Shown here: piece by piece, positions 36,654 through 47,494 of the stretch | Layout: the number at the start of each line of letters is the position of its first letter | Numbering within the stretch: position 1 is the first letter of the stretch | Source of the DNA: an uncultured Porphyromonadaceae bacterium | GTDB taxonomy: Bacteria > Bacteroidota > Bacteroidia > Bacteroidales > Muribaculaceae | DNA length: 64,000 bases | Assembly (NCBI GenBank): GCA_900541555.1 | Contig: UQKE01000001.1 | Location: forward strand, 45,239 to 109,238 | Reading direction: 5' to 3' | The notes under the pieces: model-generated | What the model was told of the DNA's origin: nothing | Seen by the model: the letters and a program-made list of their open reading frames with translations, nothing else | Databases searched by the model: none | Position numbers and translations under genes: made by a program

Positions 36654-37490
36654 TTATCGGCATATTCCGCTTGCTGTTAGGATTGCAGACATTTGCGTTT
36701 GCAATTCTTTTGATTTTTGCATTGCTATTTCTGCGAAATCTTTTTCTGAAGATGCGTAGATGATGCCGCGAGATGAATTGACCAGCAGGCCGCAATCGGC
36801 CGTCAATCCATATTTTGCAACTTCTTCCAAACTGCCTCCTTGCGCGCCTACGCCGGGGACTAACAAAAATTTGTCGGGGATGATGCGGCGGACGTCTTCA
36901 AACAGTTGACCTTGCGTGGCTCCGACAACAAACATGAGGTTCTCGTTGTTGCCCCATTTCGATGCTTTGCGCATTACGTGTTCATACAAGGGGATGCCGT
37001 TGCTGTCGTTCATGAATTGAAAATCGAGCGAGCCTTTGTTGGACGTGAGCCCGAGCACGATAACCCATTTGCCTTCATATCCGAGGAAGGGAGCAACGCT
37101 GTCTTCTCCCATGTACGGTGCAACCGTCACAGCATCGGCATCAAGGCTTTCAAAAAAGCAACGGGCATACATGGCAGAGGTGTTCCCGATGTCTCCGCGT
37201 TTCGCGTCGATGATGACAAATTGGTCGGGATAGTTGCTTTTGATATAGCGAACTGTTTTTTCCAATGCTTTCCATCCTTCGACGCCCATGCTTTCGTAGA
37301 ATGCGCTGTTGGGCTTATAGGCAACGCAATAATCGGCGGTGGCGTCTATGATGGCTTTGTTGAAATCGAAGATCGGGTCGTCGGATTCCGACAATACGGA
37401 TTGTGGCAGTTTTTTTATGTCGGTGTCGAGTCCGACGCACAAGAAAGATTTTTTCCTTTTGATATTTTCGACTAATTCTGTGCGGTTCAT
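36654..37490 (-). CDS. pyrF: Orotidine 5'-phosphate decarboxylase (long, type 2 form)
   Basis: PyrF decarboxylates OMP to UMP, the last step of de novo pyrimidine synthesis. The 278-residue length places it with the longer form. The catalytic motif is [11 protein letters not shown], with Lys97 and Asp100. It is 13 bases downstream of prfA and likely cotranscribed with prfA and perhaps fprA-like and rarA. Confidence 0.97.
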   Translation of the reverse strand: MNRTELVENIKRKKSFLCVGLDTDIKKLPQSVLSESDDPIFDFNKAIIDATADYCVAYKPNSAFYESMGVEGWKALEKTVRYIKSNYPDQFVIIDAKRGDIGNTSAMYARCFFESLDADAVTVAPYMGEDSVAPFLGYEGKWVIVLGLTSNKGSLDFQFMNDSNGIPLYEHVMRKASKWGNNENLMFVVGATQGQLFEDVRRIIPDKFLLVPGVGAQGGSLEEVAKYGLTADCGLLVNSSRGIIYASSEKDFAEIAMQKSKELQTQMSAILTASGICR

Positions 37491-37503
37491 ATATTTGGAA
37501 AAT

Positions 37504-38619
37504 TTATAGTTCGCTTTCCTTTAATTTCTCAGCATTTTCGGCGATGATAAGATTGTCGATGCATTCTTGGATGTCGCCGTCCATGAAGGCTGGAAGGTTG
37601 TAGATGGTGTAGTTGATGCGATGGTCGGTGATTCGTCCTTGCGGATAATTGTAGGTGCGAATTTTTGCCGACCGGTCGCCTGTCGATACCATCGTTTTGC
37701 GTCGAGAAGCAATATCGTCGATATATTTTTGATGTTCTTTGTCGTAAATGAACGTGCGAAGACGCGCCAATGCCCGTTCTTTGTTTTTAGGTTGGTCGCG
37801 AGTTTCGGTGCATTCGATCAGAATTTCTTCTGTTATGCCGGTGTTTGGGTTCTTCCAATTGTACCGCAAACGGACGCCGGATTCCACTTTGTTCACGTTT
37901 TGTCCGCCGGCGCCTCCCGAACGGAATGTGTCCCATTTGATTTCGCCTTCGTTGATTTCCACGTCGAATGGTTCGGCTTCCGGCAGCACGGCCACGGATG
38001 CGGCCGACGTGTGTACGCGTCCTTGTGTTTCGGTGGCAGGCACTCGCTGCACGCGATGCACGCCGGATTCGTATTTGAGTGTCCCGTAGACTTTCTCTCC
38101 GCTTACGGAGCTGATGATTTCTTTATAACCTCCGGCAGCGCCCTCGCTATAACTCATCACTTCCATTTTCCATCCTTTCGATTCGCAATATTTTGCGTAC
38201 ATGCGGAACAAGTCGCCTGCAAAGATGGCTGCTTCGTCGCCTCCTGTGCCGCCGCGAATTTCAAGAATGACGTTTTTGGAGTCCTCCGGATCTTCAGGGA
38301 TTAGCAACAGCTTGATTTCTTCTTCAATTTTTGGGAGCTCGTTGGTGTCGGATTCCAATTCCTCTTTGGCCAATTCCCTCAGGTCGGGATCCGATTCGTT
38401 TTCGAGCACGGCTTTTGCTTCTTCAACGTTTTGTAGCATTTTTTTGTATCGGGAGGTGACAGCCGTGAGTTTCTCCAAATCTTTGTATTCTTTGGTTAGC
38501 TTTACGAAGCGTTTCATGTCGCCGATGACCGCCGGATCGGTAATCAGCAGGCTGACTTCTTGAAAACGGGCATCTATGCCGTCAAGTTTTTGAAGTAATG
38601 TGTTATTGGGTTCTGCCAT
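37504..38619 (-). CDS. prfA: Peptide chain release factor 1
   Basis: RF1 recognises UAA and UAG stop codons and triggers peptide release on the ribosome. The 371-residue protein carries the catalytic GGQ at residues 238-240 ([13 protein letters not shown]) and the codon-reading PAT at 194-196 (RVPATETQG), which distinguishes RF1 from RF2 (SPF). The gene lies 37 bases after fprA-like and 13 bases before pyrF. Confidence 0.97.
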   Translation of the reverse strand: MAEPNNTLLQKLDGIDARFQEVSLLITDPAVIGDMKRFVKLTKEYKDLEKLTAVTSRYKKMLQNVEEAKAVLENESDPDLRELAKEELESDTNELPKIEEEIKLLLIPEDPEDSKNVILEIRGGTGGDEAAIFAGDLFRMYAKYCESKGWKMEVMSYSEGAAGGYKEIISSVSGEKVYGTLKYESGVHRVQRVPATETQGRVHTSAASVAVLPEAEPFDVEINEGEIKWDTFRSGGAGGQNVNKVESGVRLRYNWKNPNTGITEEILIECTETRDQPKNKERALARLRTFIYDKEHQKYIDDIASRRKTMVSTGDRSAKIRTYNYPQGRITDHRINYTIYNLPAFMDGDIQECIDNLIIAENAEKLKESEL

Positions 38620-38656
38620 GTCTTTTCTGTGAAATAGTTATTGGGTAAGTACGTCG

Positions 38657-39853
38657 TTATCCAAGCGATTTTAGCGCATCGGCAAATTCTTTTGCAATCG
38701 AGCGGCAATCGCCGGCAATCGTGTCGATGTTGTGTTGCTTCATCTCGATGGGGGTGCCTATTGTGGTGAATTTTTGCTTTTCCAATAGCGCGTCGATTGT
38801 CTTTGTGCCGACTCCGGCCCATGTGAAAGAACTTGCGCGGGCGAATATTTTGTTGGTCACGCCACGATTGACCAATGCTTTCAGCAGCGATTCCATTTCG
38901 GGAAACAAGGAGCCGTTGTAGGTGGGAGCGGCGACAATCAGACCGTTGTAGCGGTAGATGTCGCGCAGGATGTAGGACTTGTCGGAATGCGACACGTCGT
39001 GGATTCTAATATTTTTTATTCCGCAGAGGGCAAGTTCTCGCGCTAATATTTCAATGATGTCTTCTGTGTTGCCATACATGCTGCCGTAGGCTATGACGAC
39101 GCCTTCTTCGCCGATGCCTTTGCTAAGACGGTCGTAGAGTGCGACCACCTCTCCGGCTTGCTTGTGCCACACGGGCCCGTGGGTGGAGCAAATATAGTCG
39201 ATGGCTACGCCTTGCAGCTTTGCAATGGCTTTTTGCACGGGCATGCCATATTTGCCGACAATGTTGGAATAGTATCGTATCATTTCGGGGAAATAGAGCG
39301 CCGTGTCCATTTCCTTGTCGACGATGCCGCCGTTCAGTGCGCCGAAGCAGCCGAAGGCGTCGCCGGAGAACAAGACCTTGTCTTCGATGGCGTAGGTCAT
39401 CATCGTTTCCGGCCAATGCAGCATGGGCGTGAGGAAAAATTTCAAAGTTTTTCCGCCCAAGTCGATTTCGTCGCCGTCGCCGATGGCAATTGTATTGTCG
39501 GATATGCCGTAGAAGCCATTAAGCATTTCCAAAGTCTTGGCGTTCCCGACAATTTGCATGTCCGGAAATTCTTTTTTCAAAGAGAAAATTCCTCCGGAAT
39601 GGTCGGGTTCCATATGGTTGATTATCAAATAGTCAATTTTCCGGTCGGGACAAATTGCTTTTATTTTGCTCAATTGCTTAAAGGCATGCGAAACCTCAAC
39701 TCCGTCGATCAACGCGGTTTTGCTTGTTCCTTTCACTAAATATGAGTTGTACGAAACTCCGTAGGGCAGAGGCCATAGCGCTTCGAATTTTTCAGTGGTG
39801 CGGTCGTTTGCGCCGACATAAAAAATATTATCTGTAATCATTGAATTTTGCAT
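38657..39853 (-). CDS. Flavodiiron protein (FprA/A-type flavoprotein)
   Basis: The 398-residue protein joins a metallo-beta-lactamase-like diiron domain (1-250) to a C-terminal flavodoxin domain (about 255-398, VIAYGSMYGNTEDI). The diiron ligands are His80, Glu82, Asp84, His146, Asp165 and His225 (HMEPDH, MLHWPET, SGDAFG, STHGP); His85 is also present. Such proteins reduce oxygen or nitric oxide with electrons from rubredoxin or related donors and protect anaerobes. It lies 21 bases after rarA. A second ATG four codons downstream is also possible as start. Confidence 0.95.
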   Translation of the reverse strand: MQNSMITDNIFYVGANDRTTEKFEALWPLPYGVSYNSYLVKGTSKTALIDGVEVSHAFKQLSKIKAICPDRKIDYLIINHMEPDHSGGIFSLKKEFPDMQIVGNAKTLEMLNGFYGISDNTIAIGDGDEIDLGGKTLKFFLTPMLHWPETMMTYAIEDKVLFSGDAFGCFGALNGGIVDKEMDTALYFPEMIRYYSNIVGKYGMPVQKAIAKLQGVAIDYICSTHGPVWHKQAGEVVALYDRLSKGIGEEGVVIAYGSMYGNTEDIIEILARELALCGIKNIRIHDVSHSDKSYILRDIYRYNGLIVAAPTYNGSLFPEMESLLKALVNRGVTNKIFARASSFTWAGVGTKTIDALLEKQKFTTIGTPIEMKQHNIDTIAGDCRSIAKEFADALKSLG

Positions 39854-39874
39854 CTTTTTGTGGATTTGGAAAAT

Positions 39875-41155
39875 TTATTTTTGTTTGTTCCAGAGTTGCT
39901 TCATTCGTTCTTTCATTTTCGCTTCCGACGGATTTTCGCCGGCCGTCCAAAATGTAGTGTTTTTGCAGCTTTCGGGCATGTATTCTTGCTCGACGAAATT
40001 GCCGGCAAAAGAATGGGGATATTTGTAGTCGGCTCCGTAGCCGAGGTCTTTCATCAATTTTGTCGGCGCGTTGCGCAGATGTAGCGGGACGGGCTGGTTG
40101 CCGGTTTGTTCCACATGCGCGAGCGCGGCATCGATTGCCATGTATGCCGAATTGCTTTTGGGCGAGGTTGCAAGATAAATAGCGCATTCGGAGAGGATGA
40201 TGCGGCCTTCCGGCCATCCGATTTTTTGCAAGGCATCGAAGGTGGCATTGGCGAGCAGTAGCGCGTTGGGGTTTGCCAGCCCGATGTCTTCTGCCGCCAA
40301 GATCACCAATCTTCGCGCGATAAACGCCGGATCTTCTCCCCCTGCAATCATGCGAGCCAACCAATATACGGCTGCATCGGGATTGCTGCCACGAATTGAT
40401 TTGATAAAAGCGGAAATGATGTCGTAGTGCATTTCGCCGTTTTTGTCGTATGCCATCGGGTTTTGTTGCAGCCGTTCGGTTACGATGTCGTTGCGGATGA
40501 CGATTGGCTTGTCGTCGGCAGTCGATTGAATCAGCAAGTCGATAATGTTGAGCATCTTCCGAGCGTCGCCGCCGGCAAATCGGAAAAGCGCGTCGGTTTC
40601 TACGATGTTGACTTTTCGATTTTTCAGTATTTCGTCTTTTGCGACGGCCCTGTTTAGAAGCTCCGTGAGGTCGTCGTCGGAGAGTGGTTGCAACACGTAG
40701 ACCTGTGCGCGTGACAACAAGGGGCGGATAATTTCAAACGACGGATTTTCCGTCGTGGCGCCTATGAGCGATACGATGCCCATTTCCACTGCGCCCAACA
40801 GCGAGTCTTGTTGCGACTTATTGAATCGATGTATTTCGTCGATAAACAAGATGGGGCGGTGATGGCAAAACATGCCGGAAACATCCCTTTTGCACAGCGC
40901 AAGCACGTCGCGCACTTCTTTTACGCCGGAATGGACTGCCGACAAGGTATAGAACGGGGCTTGCACTTGCGCGGCTATGATTTTGGCAAGCGTCGTTTTG
41001 CCTACGCCGGGAGGTCCCCATAGGATGAATGATGAAATTTGCCCTGATTCTATCATTTTCCGAAGGACGCAATCTTTCCCGACAAGATGTTTTTGTCCGA
41101 TGTAGTCCTCTAAACTTTTAGGGCGAAGTCGTTCTGCTAATGGTTCAAACGTCAT
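39875..41155 (-). CDS. rarA: Replication-associated recombination protein A (AAA+ ATPase)
   Basis: The start at 41155 (MTFEPLAERLRPKSL) is preferred to the ATG at 41170, because the promoter predicts transcription from about 41175 and would leave almost no leader for the upstream ATG. The 426-residue protein has Walker A GPPGVGKTT, Walker B FIDEIHRF, the sensor region TTENPSFEI and the C-terminal RarA domain (PLHLRNAPTKLMKDLGYG). RarA/MgsA acts at stalled forks with SSB. It is divergent from the CRISPR operon and the tracrRNA gene lies between. Confidence 0.95.
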   Translation of the reverse strand: MTFEPLAERLRPKSLEDYIGQKHLVGKDCVLRKMIESGQISSFILWGPPGVGKTTLAKIIAAQVQAPFYTLSAVHSGVKEVRDVLALCKRDVSGMFCHHRPILFIDEIHRFNKSQQDSLLGAVEMGIVSLIGATTENPSFEIIRPLLSRAQVYVLQPLSDDDLTELLNRAVAKDEILKNRKVNIVETDALFRFAGGDARKMLNIIDLLIQSTADDKPIVIRNDIVTERLQQNPMAYDKNGEMHYDIISAFIKSIRGSNPDAAVYWLARMIAGGEDPAFIARRLVILAAEDIGLANPNALLLANATFDALQKIGWPEGRIILSECAIYLATSPKSNSAYMAIDAALAHVEQTGNQPVPLHLRNAPTKLMKDLGYGADYKYPHSFAGNFVEQEYMPESCKNTTFWTAGENPSEAKMKERMKQLWNKQK

Positions 41156-41180
41156 TGTAGCCGGCACCAATTATCCGAAT

Positions 41181-41212
41181 GCAAAGGTAATGAAAGTTGG
41201 CTGCAATGCAAA
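41181..41212 (-). promoter_or_regulatory. Promoter of rarA
   Basis: On the minus strand TTTG (41212-41209), 19 bases, TACCTTTGC (41189-41181): a full match to the Bacteroidota promoter. Confidence 0.8.
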
Positions 41213-41360
41213 GCGCTTTCACGATTTGTATTTGCATTGTCGAAGCGCGTTTGTGTTATTGGAAAGAGAAATGCAGGCCAATCGAGAAACAACCGATCTT
41301 ACTGATTATGTCTTGCCGAGGTGTTGAGATTCGAAAAGAAGATTTTGTTGAGGTCTCTTA

Positions 41361-41443
41361 AAAGAGAAGACGACATGCAAAATGCATGCCGCCTTAATTG
41401 TCTACACAACGGAATAAACCTTATTGTGATTTGCTTCAAATTC
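41361..41443 (-). ncRNA. tracrRNA
   Basis: On the minus strand, an anti-repeat (about 41443-41422; TTTGAAGCAAATCACAAT) can pair with the 5' end of the CRISPR repeat in its crRNA sense: 13 consecutive base pairs (TTGTGATTTGCTT in the repeat), one bulged U, six more pairs, plus a terminal G-U. It is followed by AAGG, as in other type II tracrRNAs, then a nexus-like stem (GG TTTATT CC) and a 9-base-pair hairpin CGGCATGCA-TTT-TGCATGTCG. A U-rich tail (TCTTCTCTTTT) then serves as a terminator. A full promoter lies just upstream. The predicted RNA is about 80 bases. It fixes the direction of crRNA transcription as minus strand. Confidence 0.9.
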
Positions 41444-41447
41444 TGTT

Positions 41448-41479
41448 GCAAATATAATGATAAAAGTACGAATAACAAA
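41448..41479 (-). promoter_or_regulatory. Promoter of the tracrRNA
   Basis: On the minus strand TTTG (41479-41476), 19 bases, TATATTTGC (41456-41448). This is a full consensus match and places the start near 41442, inside the upper part of the anti-repeat. Confidence 0.85.
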
Positions 41480-41508
41480 TTTTTTTAGGTAAAGTAGAAA
41501 ATATTTTT

Positions 41509-41516
41509 TATCTTTG
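41509..41516 (+). promoter_or_regulatory. -7 box upstream of cas9
   Basis: TATCTTTG lies 26 bases before the cas9 ATG. The -33 region lacks a clear TTG, so basal transcription may be weaker than that of the divergent tracrRNA. Confidence 0.65.
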
Positions 41517-41541
41517 AAGATATTAATCAAATGTTTTTTAT

Positions 41542-44500
41542 ATGCGATATATATTGGGATTAGACTTAGGAACGAATAGTGTAGGCTGGGCAGTCGTAGA
41601 AGCTATTATAGACGAAGATGGAAAAGAGAAATTGGTTAAGATTAATTCTCTTGGAAGTAGGATAATACCGATGGATGCGGCGACATTGGGTGATTTTAAT
41701 GCAGGTAAAACAGTTTCAAAAACTAAAAATAGGACGGAAAGACGTCTTATGCGGAGAATTCTCCAACGGAAAGTGCTTCGTCGTGAAAGGTTGCTTCGGG
41801 TGTTGTCGTTAATGAATTTTCTGCCAAAGCATTATGCTCAATGTTTGGATAGGTATGGGAAAATAATTTCTGATCCTGAGCCTAAATTAGCATGGGTAAA
41901 AGAAGATGGTTGCTATCGTTTTCTTTTTCAAGAGTCGTTTAGTGAAATGTTGTCAGATTTTTATGGAAAAAATCCGGAATTGCGAGCAAGCGGCAAAAGG
42001 ATACCATATGATTGGACGATTTATTATTTACGTAAAAAGGCACTGACTCAAAAAATCACAAAAGAAGAGTTGGCGTGGATTTTGTTGCATTTTAATCAGA
42101 AACGCGGTTATTATCAATTGCGTGTTGAAGAAGATCAACAGTCCAAGTCTAAACGTGAAGACTATTATGAATTAAAAGTTATTTCGGTTGAAGATACGGG
42201 AGAGAAAAAAGGCAAACGGTCTCTCTATAAAATTACATTTGAAAATGGTTGGGAGTTTGATTATTCAAGTGTTTTATCTCCGGATTGGGTTGGAAAAACA
42301 AAAAGTTTTATAGTGACGACGGAACTTGAAAAAGATGGAAAAGAAAAAACAGATGATTCGGGGAAAATTAAACGGTCGTTTCGAGCTCCTAAAGATGATG
42401 ATTGGGAATTATTGAAAAAGAAAGCTGAAAGCGGTATTGAAGAGTCGCATAAAACCGTTGGCACGTATATCTATGATGCTTTGTTGCAAAATCCACAACA
42501 AAAGATTCGAGCGAAATTGATAAGTACGATTGATAGGAAATATTATAAAGACGAATTGAATCGAATACTTGAAAAGCAAAAAGAATTTCATACAGAGTTA
42601 AACGATAGAGAATTATATGAGGCTTGTGTCGATGCGCTTTATCCAAATAATCTTGCACATCGAGATTTATTATATAAACAGTGTGATTTTACTGATTTAT
42701 TAGTGGAGGATATTTTATTTTATCAACGTCCGTTGAAAAGCAAGAAGTCGTTGATTGATGAATGTCCTTACGAATCACATGTCTATAAAAAGGCTGGCAA
42801 AATAGAGCGTGTGCCGTTGAAATGCATTGCGCGGTCGCACCCATTATATCAGGAATTCCGTTTGTGGCAATTTATTTCTAATTTGCGGATTTATCAACGT
42901 CAAAAAGAAGTAAATGGAAAATTGGAGGTAGATGCAGATGTCACGAGTCAATTCCTTAAATCGGAAAGTGATTATGTCGTATTATATGAATGGCTAAATT
43001 CGCAAAAAGAAATTAAGCAAAATGCGCTTTTGAAACATTTGAGGTTGAAAAGTGCGGAATATCGATGGAACTATGTGGAAGACAAGGCATATCCTTGCAA
43101 TGCAACTCATGCGCTGCTGATCGAACGATTGGGAAAAGCAGGGGTAAAATCATCGTTTTTGAATGGAGAAACAGAAGAATCTTTATGGCATTTATTGTAT
43201 TCAATCTCGGACTTGACCGAATTGAAAAAAGCGTTGCAGGCTTTTGCGGGAAAACATAATTTGGATGTAGAGCCATTTGTTGGAGCATTCCTTCGTGTCC
43301 CGCCATTTGAAAAACGTTATGGCGCATATTCTGCAAAAGCGATTAAGAAATTATTGCCGTTGATGCGGATGGGCAAATATTGGCGAGAAGAGGCTATTGA
43401 TTCAAGTACGCGTGTTAAGATCACCAAAATTATAACAGGGGAATATGATGCGCAGATTTCAGAACGTGTGCGTGAGAAAGTTGGGCATTTGGAAGATGTG
43501 GCGGATTTTTGCGGCTTCCCATTGTGGAAAGCGTGTTATCTTGTATATGGTCGCCATTCAGAGCCAAATACGGCTGAGCAGTGGAAGGAGCCTTCAGATA
43601 TCGATCGTTATTTGAAATCTTTCAAACAGCATTCGTTGAGAAACCCAATTGTTGAACAAGTCATCATGGAAGCGTTGCGTACGGTCCGTGACATATGGAA
43701 ACAAGTGGGTCGTATCGACGAAATCCACGTCGAATTGGGGCGAGAAATGAAGAATCCGGCAGACAGGCGGGCAGCTATGACAAAAAGGATTCTGGAAAAT
43801 GAAAATACGAATTTGCGCATCAAGTCGTTGCTTTATGAGTTTATGAATAATCCGGAATGGAAGATAGAAGATGTTCATCCTTATTCTCCGATGCAGCAAG
43901 AAAAGCTTCGTATTTATGAGGAAGGCGCCATGGCAGAGGATGCGAAAGGAGTACCGGTCGATATTTTGCGAAAGTTTAATGAGAAAGATGCCAAGAAACG
44001 TCCGACAAAGTCGGATGTGGTTAGGTATAAACTATGGTTGGAGCAGCATTATCATTCTCCCTATACTGGGGAAGGGATTCCTTTGGCAAAGTTGTTTACG
44101 CCAGCTTATGAGATAGAACACGTTATTCCAAGAAAACGATATTTTGACGATTCGTTGAGCAATAAGGTGATATGCGAAAGCGCGGTGAATAAGTTGAAAG
44201 GAGCGATGACAGGGTATGAGTTTATCAAAAACCGTTCTGGCGAGATCGTGATTACAGGAGAAGGCAATAGCAAAGTGGAAATATTCTCGGTTGAGAAATA
44301 TGAGCAGTTTGTGAAAGATAATTATTCCCAAAACAGGGCAAAAATGAGAAAATTGTTGATGGAAGACATTCCGGATGACTTTATCGACCGTCAATTGAAT
44401 GATAGCCGTTATATAAGTAGAATGGTTAAGTCATTATTGTCCAATATTGTGCGTGAGGATGGCGAACTGGAAGCGATATCTAAGAATGTGATAGTTTGCA

Positions 44501-46070
44501 GTGGGGGCGTAACCGATCGTTTAAAAAAAGATTGGGGAATCAACGATGTTTGGAATAGAATTATTTTACCACGTTTTGAGCGCTTGAACGAACTGTCAAA
44601 AGATGGAAGCACTTATACGGTGTATAACAAAAGTGGGAAATTAATACCGTATATGCCGCTTGAGTATCAAAAGGGGTTCAATAAAAAACGTATAGACCAT
44701 CGACACCATGCGATGGACGCCATAGTCATAGCTTGTGCTTCGCGTAATATTATAAATTATTTAAACAATGAATCGGCGAAAGGGAATGCGGAGGTGTCGC
44801 GTCGAGATTTGCAGAAAATTCTGTGTAGCAAACAAGTGACAGATGAACAGGGGAATTATCAATATCTTGTCGACAAGCCTTGGAGTACGTTTACGCAAGA
44901 TGTTTATACGGCTTTGAGCGGCGTTATTGCCAGCTTCAAGCAAAATGTTCGTGTAATTGGCAAAGCATCCAATTATTATTGGCATTATAATGAAAGCGGA
45001 AAGAAAGTTTTATCGAAGCAAGTGAAAGGTAATGGATGGACCGTTCGAAAGCCATTGCATAAAGATACATTTTATGGTGAAGTGAATATACGCAAAGAAA
45101 CTACGACGACATTGAAAAAAGCAATGGAAAATCCGAAAGTTATCGTGGAAAAAGATTTGAAACGGAAGTTGCTTGACCTTCTTAAGGAGAGAGCCGATTA
45201 TGCCGGCATCAAAAAATATTTTGAAACAAACAAGGATGCTTGGCAAGATGTCAATTTGCAAAAAATAAGGGTGTATTGTTTCACTGGCGATACAAAAGAC
45301 CGCTTTTTCGCATCGCGTAAATCATTGAATGATTTTTCTGCTTCAAAAATAGAAAAGATAGAAGAGTCGATAGGAAAAGTAACGGATACAGGGATTCAAA
45401 AAATATTGCGGCGGCATTTGGCTGCCAATGGCGGCGACCCCCAAGTCGCATTCTCGCCGGAGGGAATAGAGCGGATGAATGCAAACCTTGTTGCATTGAA
45501 TCTTGGCAAACCGCACCAGCCTATTTATAAAGTGCGCATTTGCGAACAAGCCAATAAATATCCTGTAGGCAAGCGAAATGGAAAGATTGCGAAGTTTGTG
45601 GAAGCGGCAAAAGGAACGAATTTGTTTTTTGCCGTTTATGAATCGGAAAGCGTTGATGGGCAAACGGGAGAAATCGTGCGAAAACGAGTGTTTGATACTG
45701 TGCCGTTGCGAGATGTTATTGAGCGTCAAATGCATGGATTGTCGTCAGTTCCTGAAATGGATTCTTCCGGAAATCGGCTTAAGTTTGTGTTGTCGCCCAA
45801 CGATCTGGCTTATGTGCCTACGGAAGCGGAACGCGCAGCTGGCAAAGTCTTTGAACCTATTGACAAAGAGCGGATTTATAAAATGGTGAGTTGTACAAAT
45901 ACACAATGTCATTTTATTAAGGCAAACGTAGCAACTGTATTGCGTGATGGCATCGAATTTGAAAAACAAAATAAAATGGAACGGGCTCTCACAGGGGAAA
46001 TGATAAAAGAAATTTGCATCCCGATCAAAGTGGACCGATTAGGCAATATTATTGATAAAAACTTGACGCT

Positions 46071-46074
<4 letters not shown>
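41542..46074 (+). CDS. cas9: Type II-C Cas9 endonuclease, large Bacteroidota form
   Basis: Cas9 with crRNA and tracrRNA cuts matching double-stranded DNA. The 1510-residue protein shows RuvC-I (Asp8 in LGLDLGTNSVGW), an Arg-rich bridge helix (about 62-88), a long REC region (about 90-715) and RuvC-II (Glu731 in IHVELGRE). The HNH domain has His860 in EIEHVIP and Asn883, the same 23-residue spacing as His840-Asn863 in SpCas9; the residue before the His is Glu859 rather than Asp. RuvC-III has His1055, His1056 and Asp1059 (RHHAMDA), and the WED/PAM-interacting part lies at about 1130-1510. All catalytic residues are intact. cas1 overlaps by four bases. With no csn2 or cas4 the system is II-C. 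Confidence 0.98.
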
Positions 46075-47340
<1,266 letters not shown>

Positions 47341-47377
47341 AACGAAAATCCCATCTGTTTGATGGGATTTCTCGTTT
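47341..47377. terminator. Shared terminator between cas2 and the CRISPR array
   Basis: AAATCCCATC (47346-47355) pairs with GATGGGATTT (47361-47370), extended by AACGA/TCGTT. T-rich tails occur on both strands, so it can end the cas operon (plus) and the pre-crRNA (minus). Confidence 0.88.
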
Positions 47378-47448
47378 CATATCTGCCATTTTTTTATTTT
47401 CTAATTTGTGCTATAACTTTTTGATTAGTAGCATAAAATAGATATCCT
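47378..47448 (+). other. AT-rich stretch between terminator and first repeat; probable leader
   Basis: The 71 bases are AT-rich and contain no gene. Because the opposite array end carries the degenerate repeat and abuts a gene, this side is the likelier site of spacer integration. No experimental support is available. Confidence 0.4.
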
Positions 47449-47464
47449 GTTGTTTCTAATGGCT

Positions 47465-47494
47465 CAAAGATACAAATTTGAAAGCAAATCACAA
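47465..47494 (-). promoter_or_regulatory. Candidate promoter embedded in each repeat (shown for the first repeat)
   Basis: On the minus strand TTG occupies repeat positions 2-4, TATCTTTG positions 24-31, with 19 bases between. This is the same architecture as the rarA, tracrRNA, GNAT and ruvX promoters. Transcription would start near repeat position 36-38 and enter the next spacer. The motif repeats in all 43 intact copies. Confidence 0.65.

Larger units (their letters stand above)
41156..41541. other. 386-base intergenic region holding rarA promoter, tracrRNA and cas9 promoter
   Basis: From left to right it contains the rarA promoter (41181-41212), a stretch of about 130 bases (41213-41345) with one inverted repeat (GCGCTT at 41213 and AAGCGC at 41244) but no recognised feature, the tracrRNA gene with its promoter, and the cas9 -7 box. 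Confidence 0.8.
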
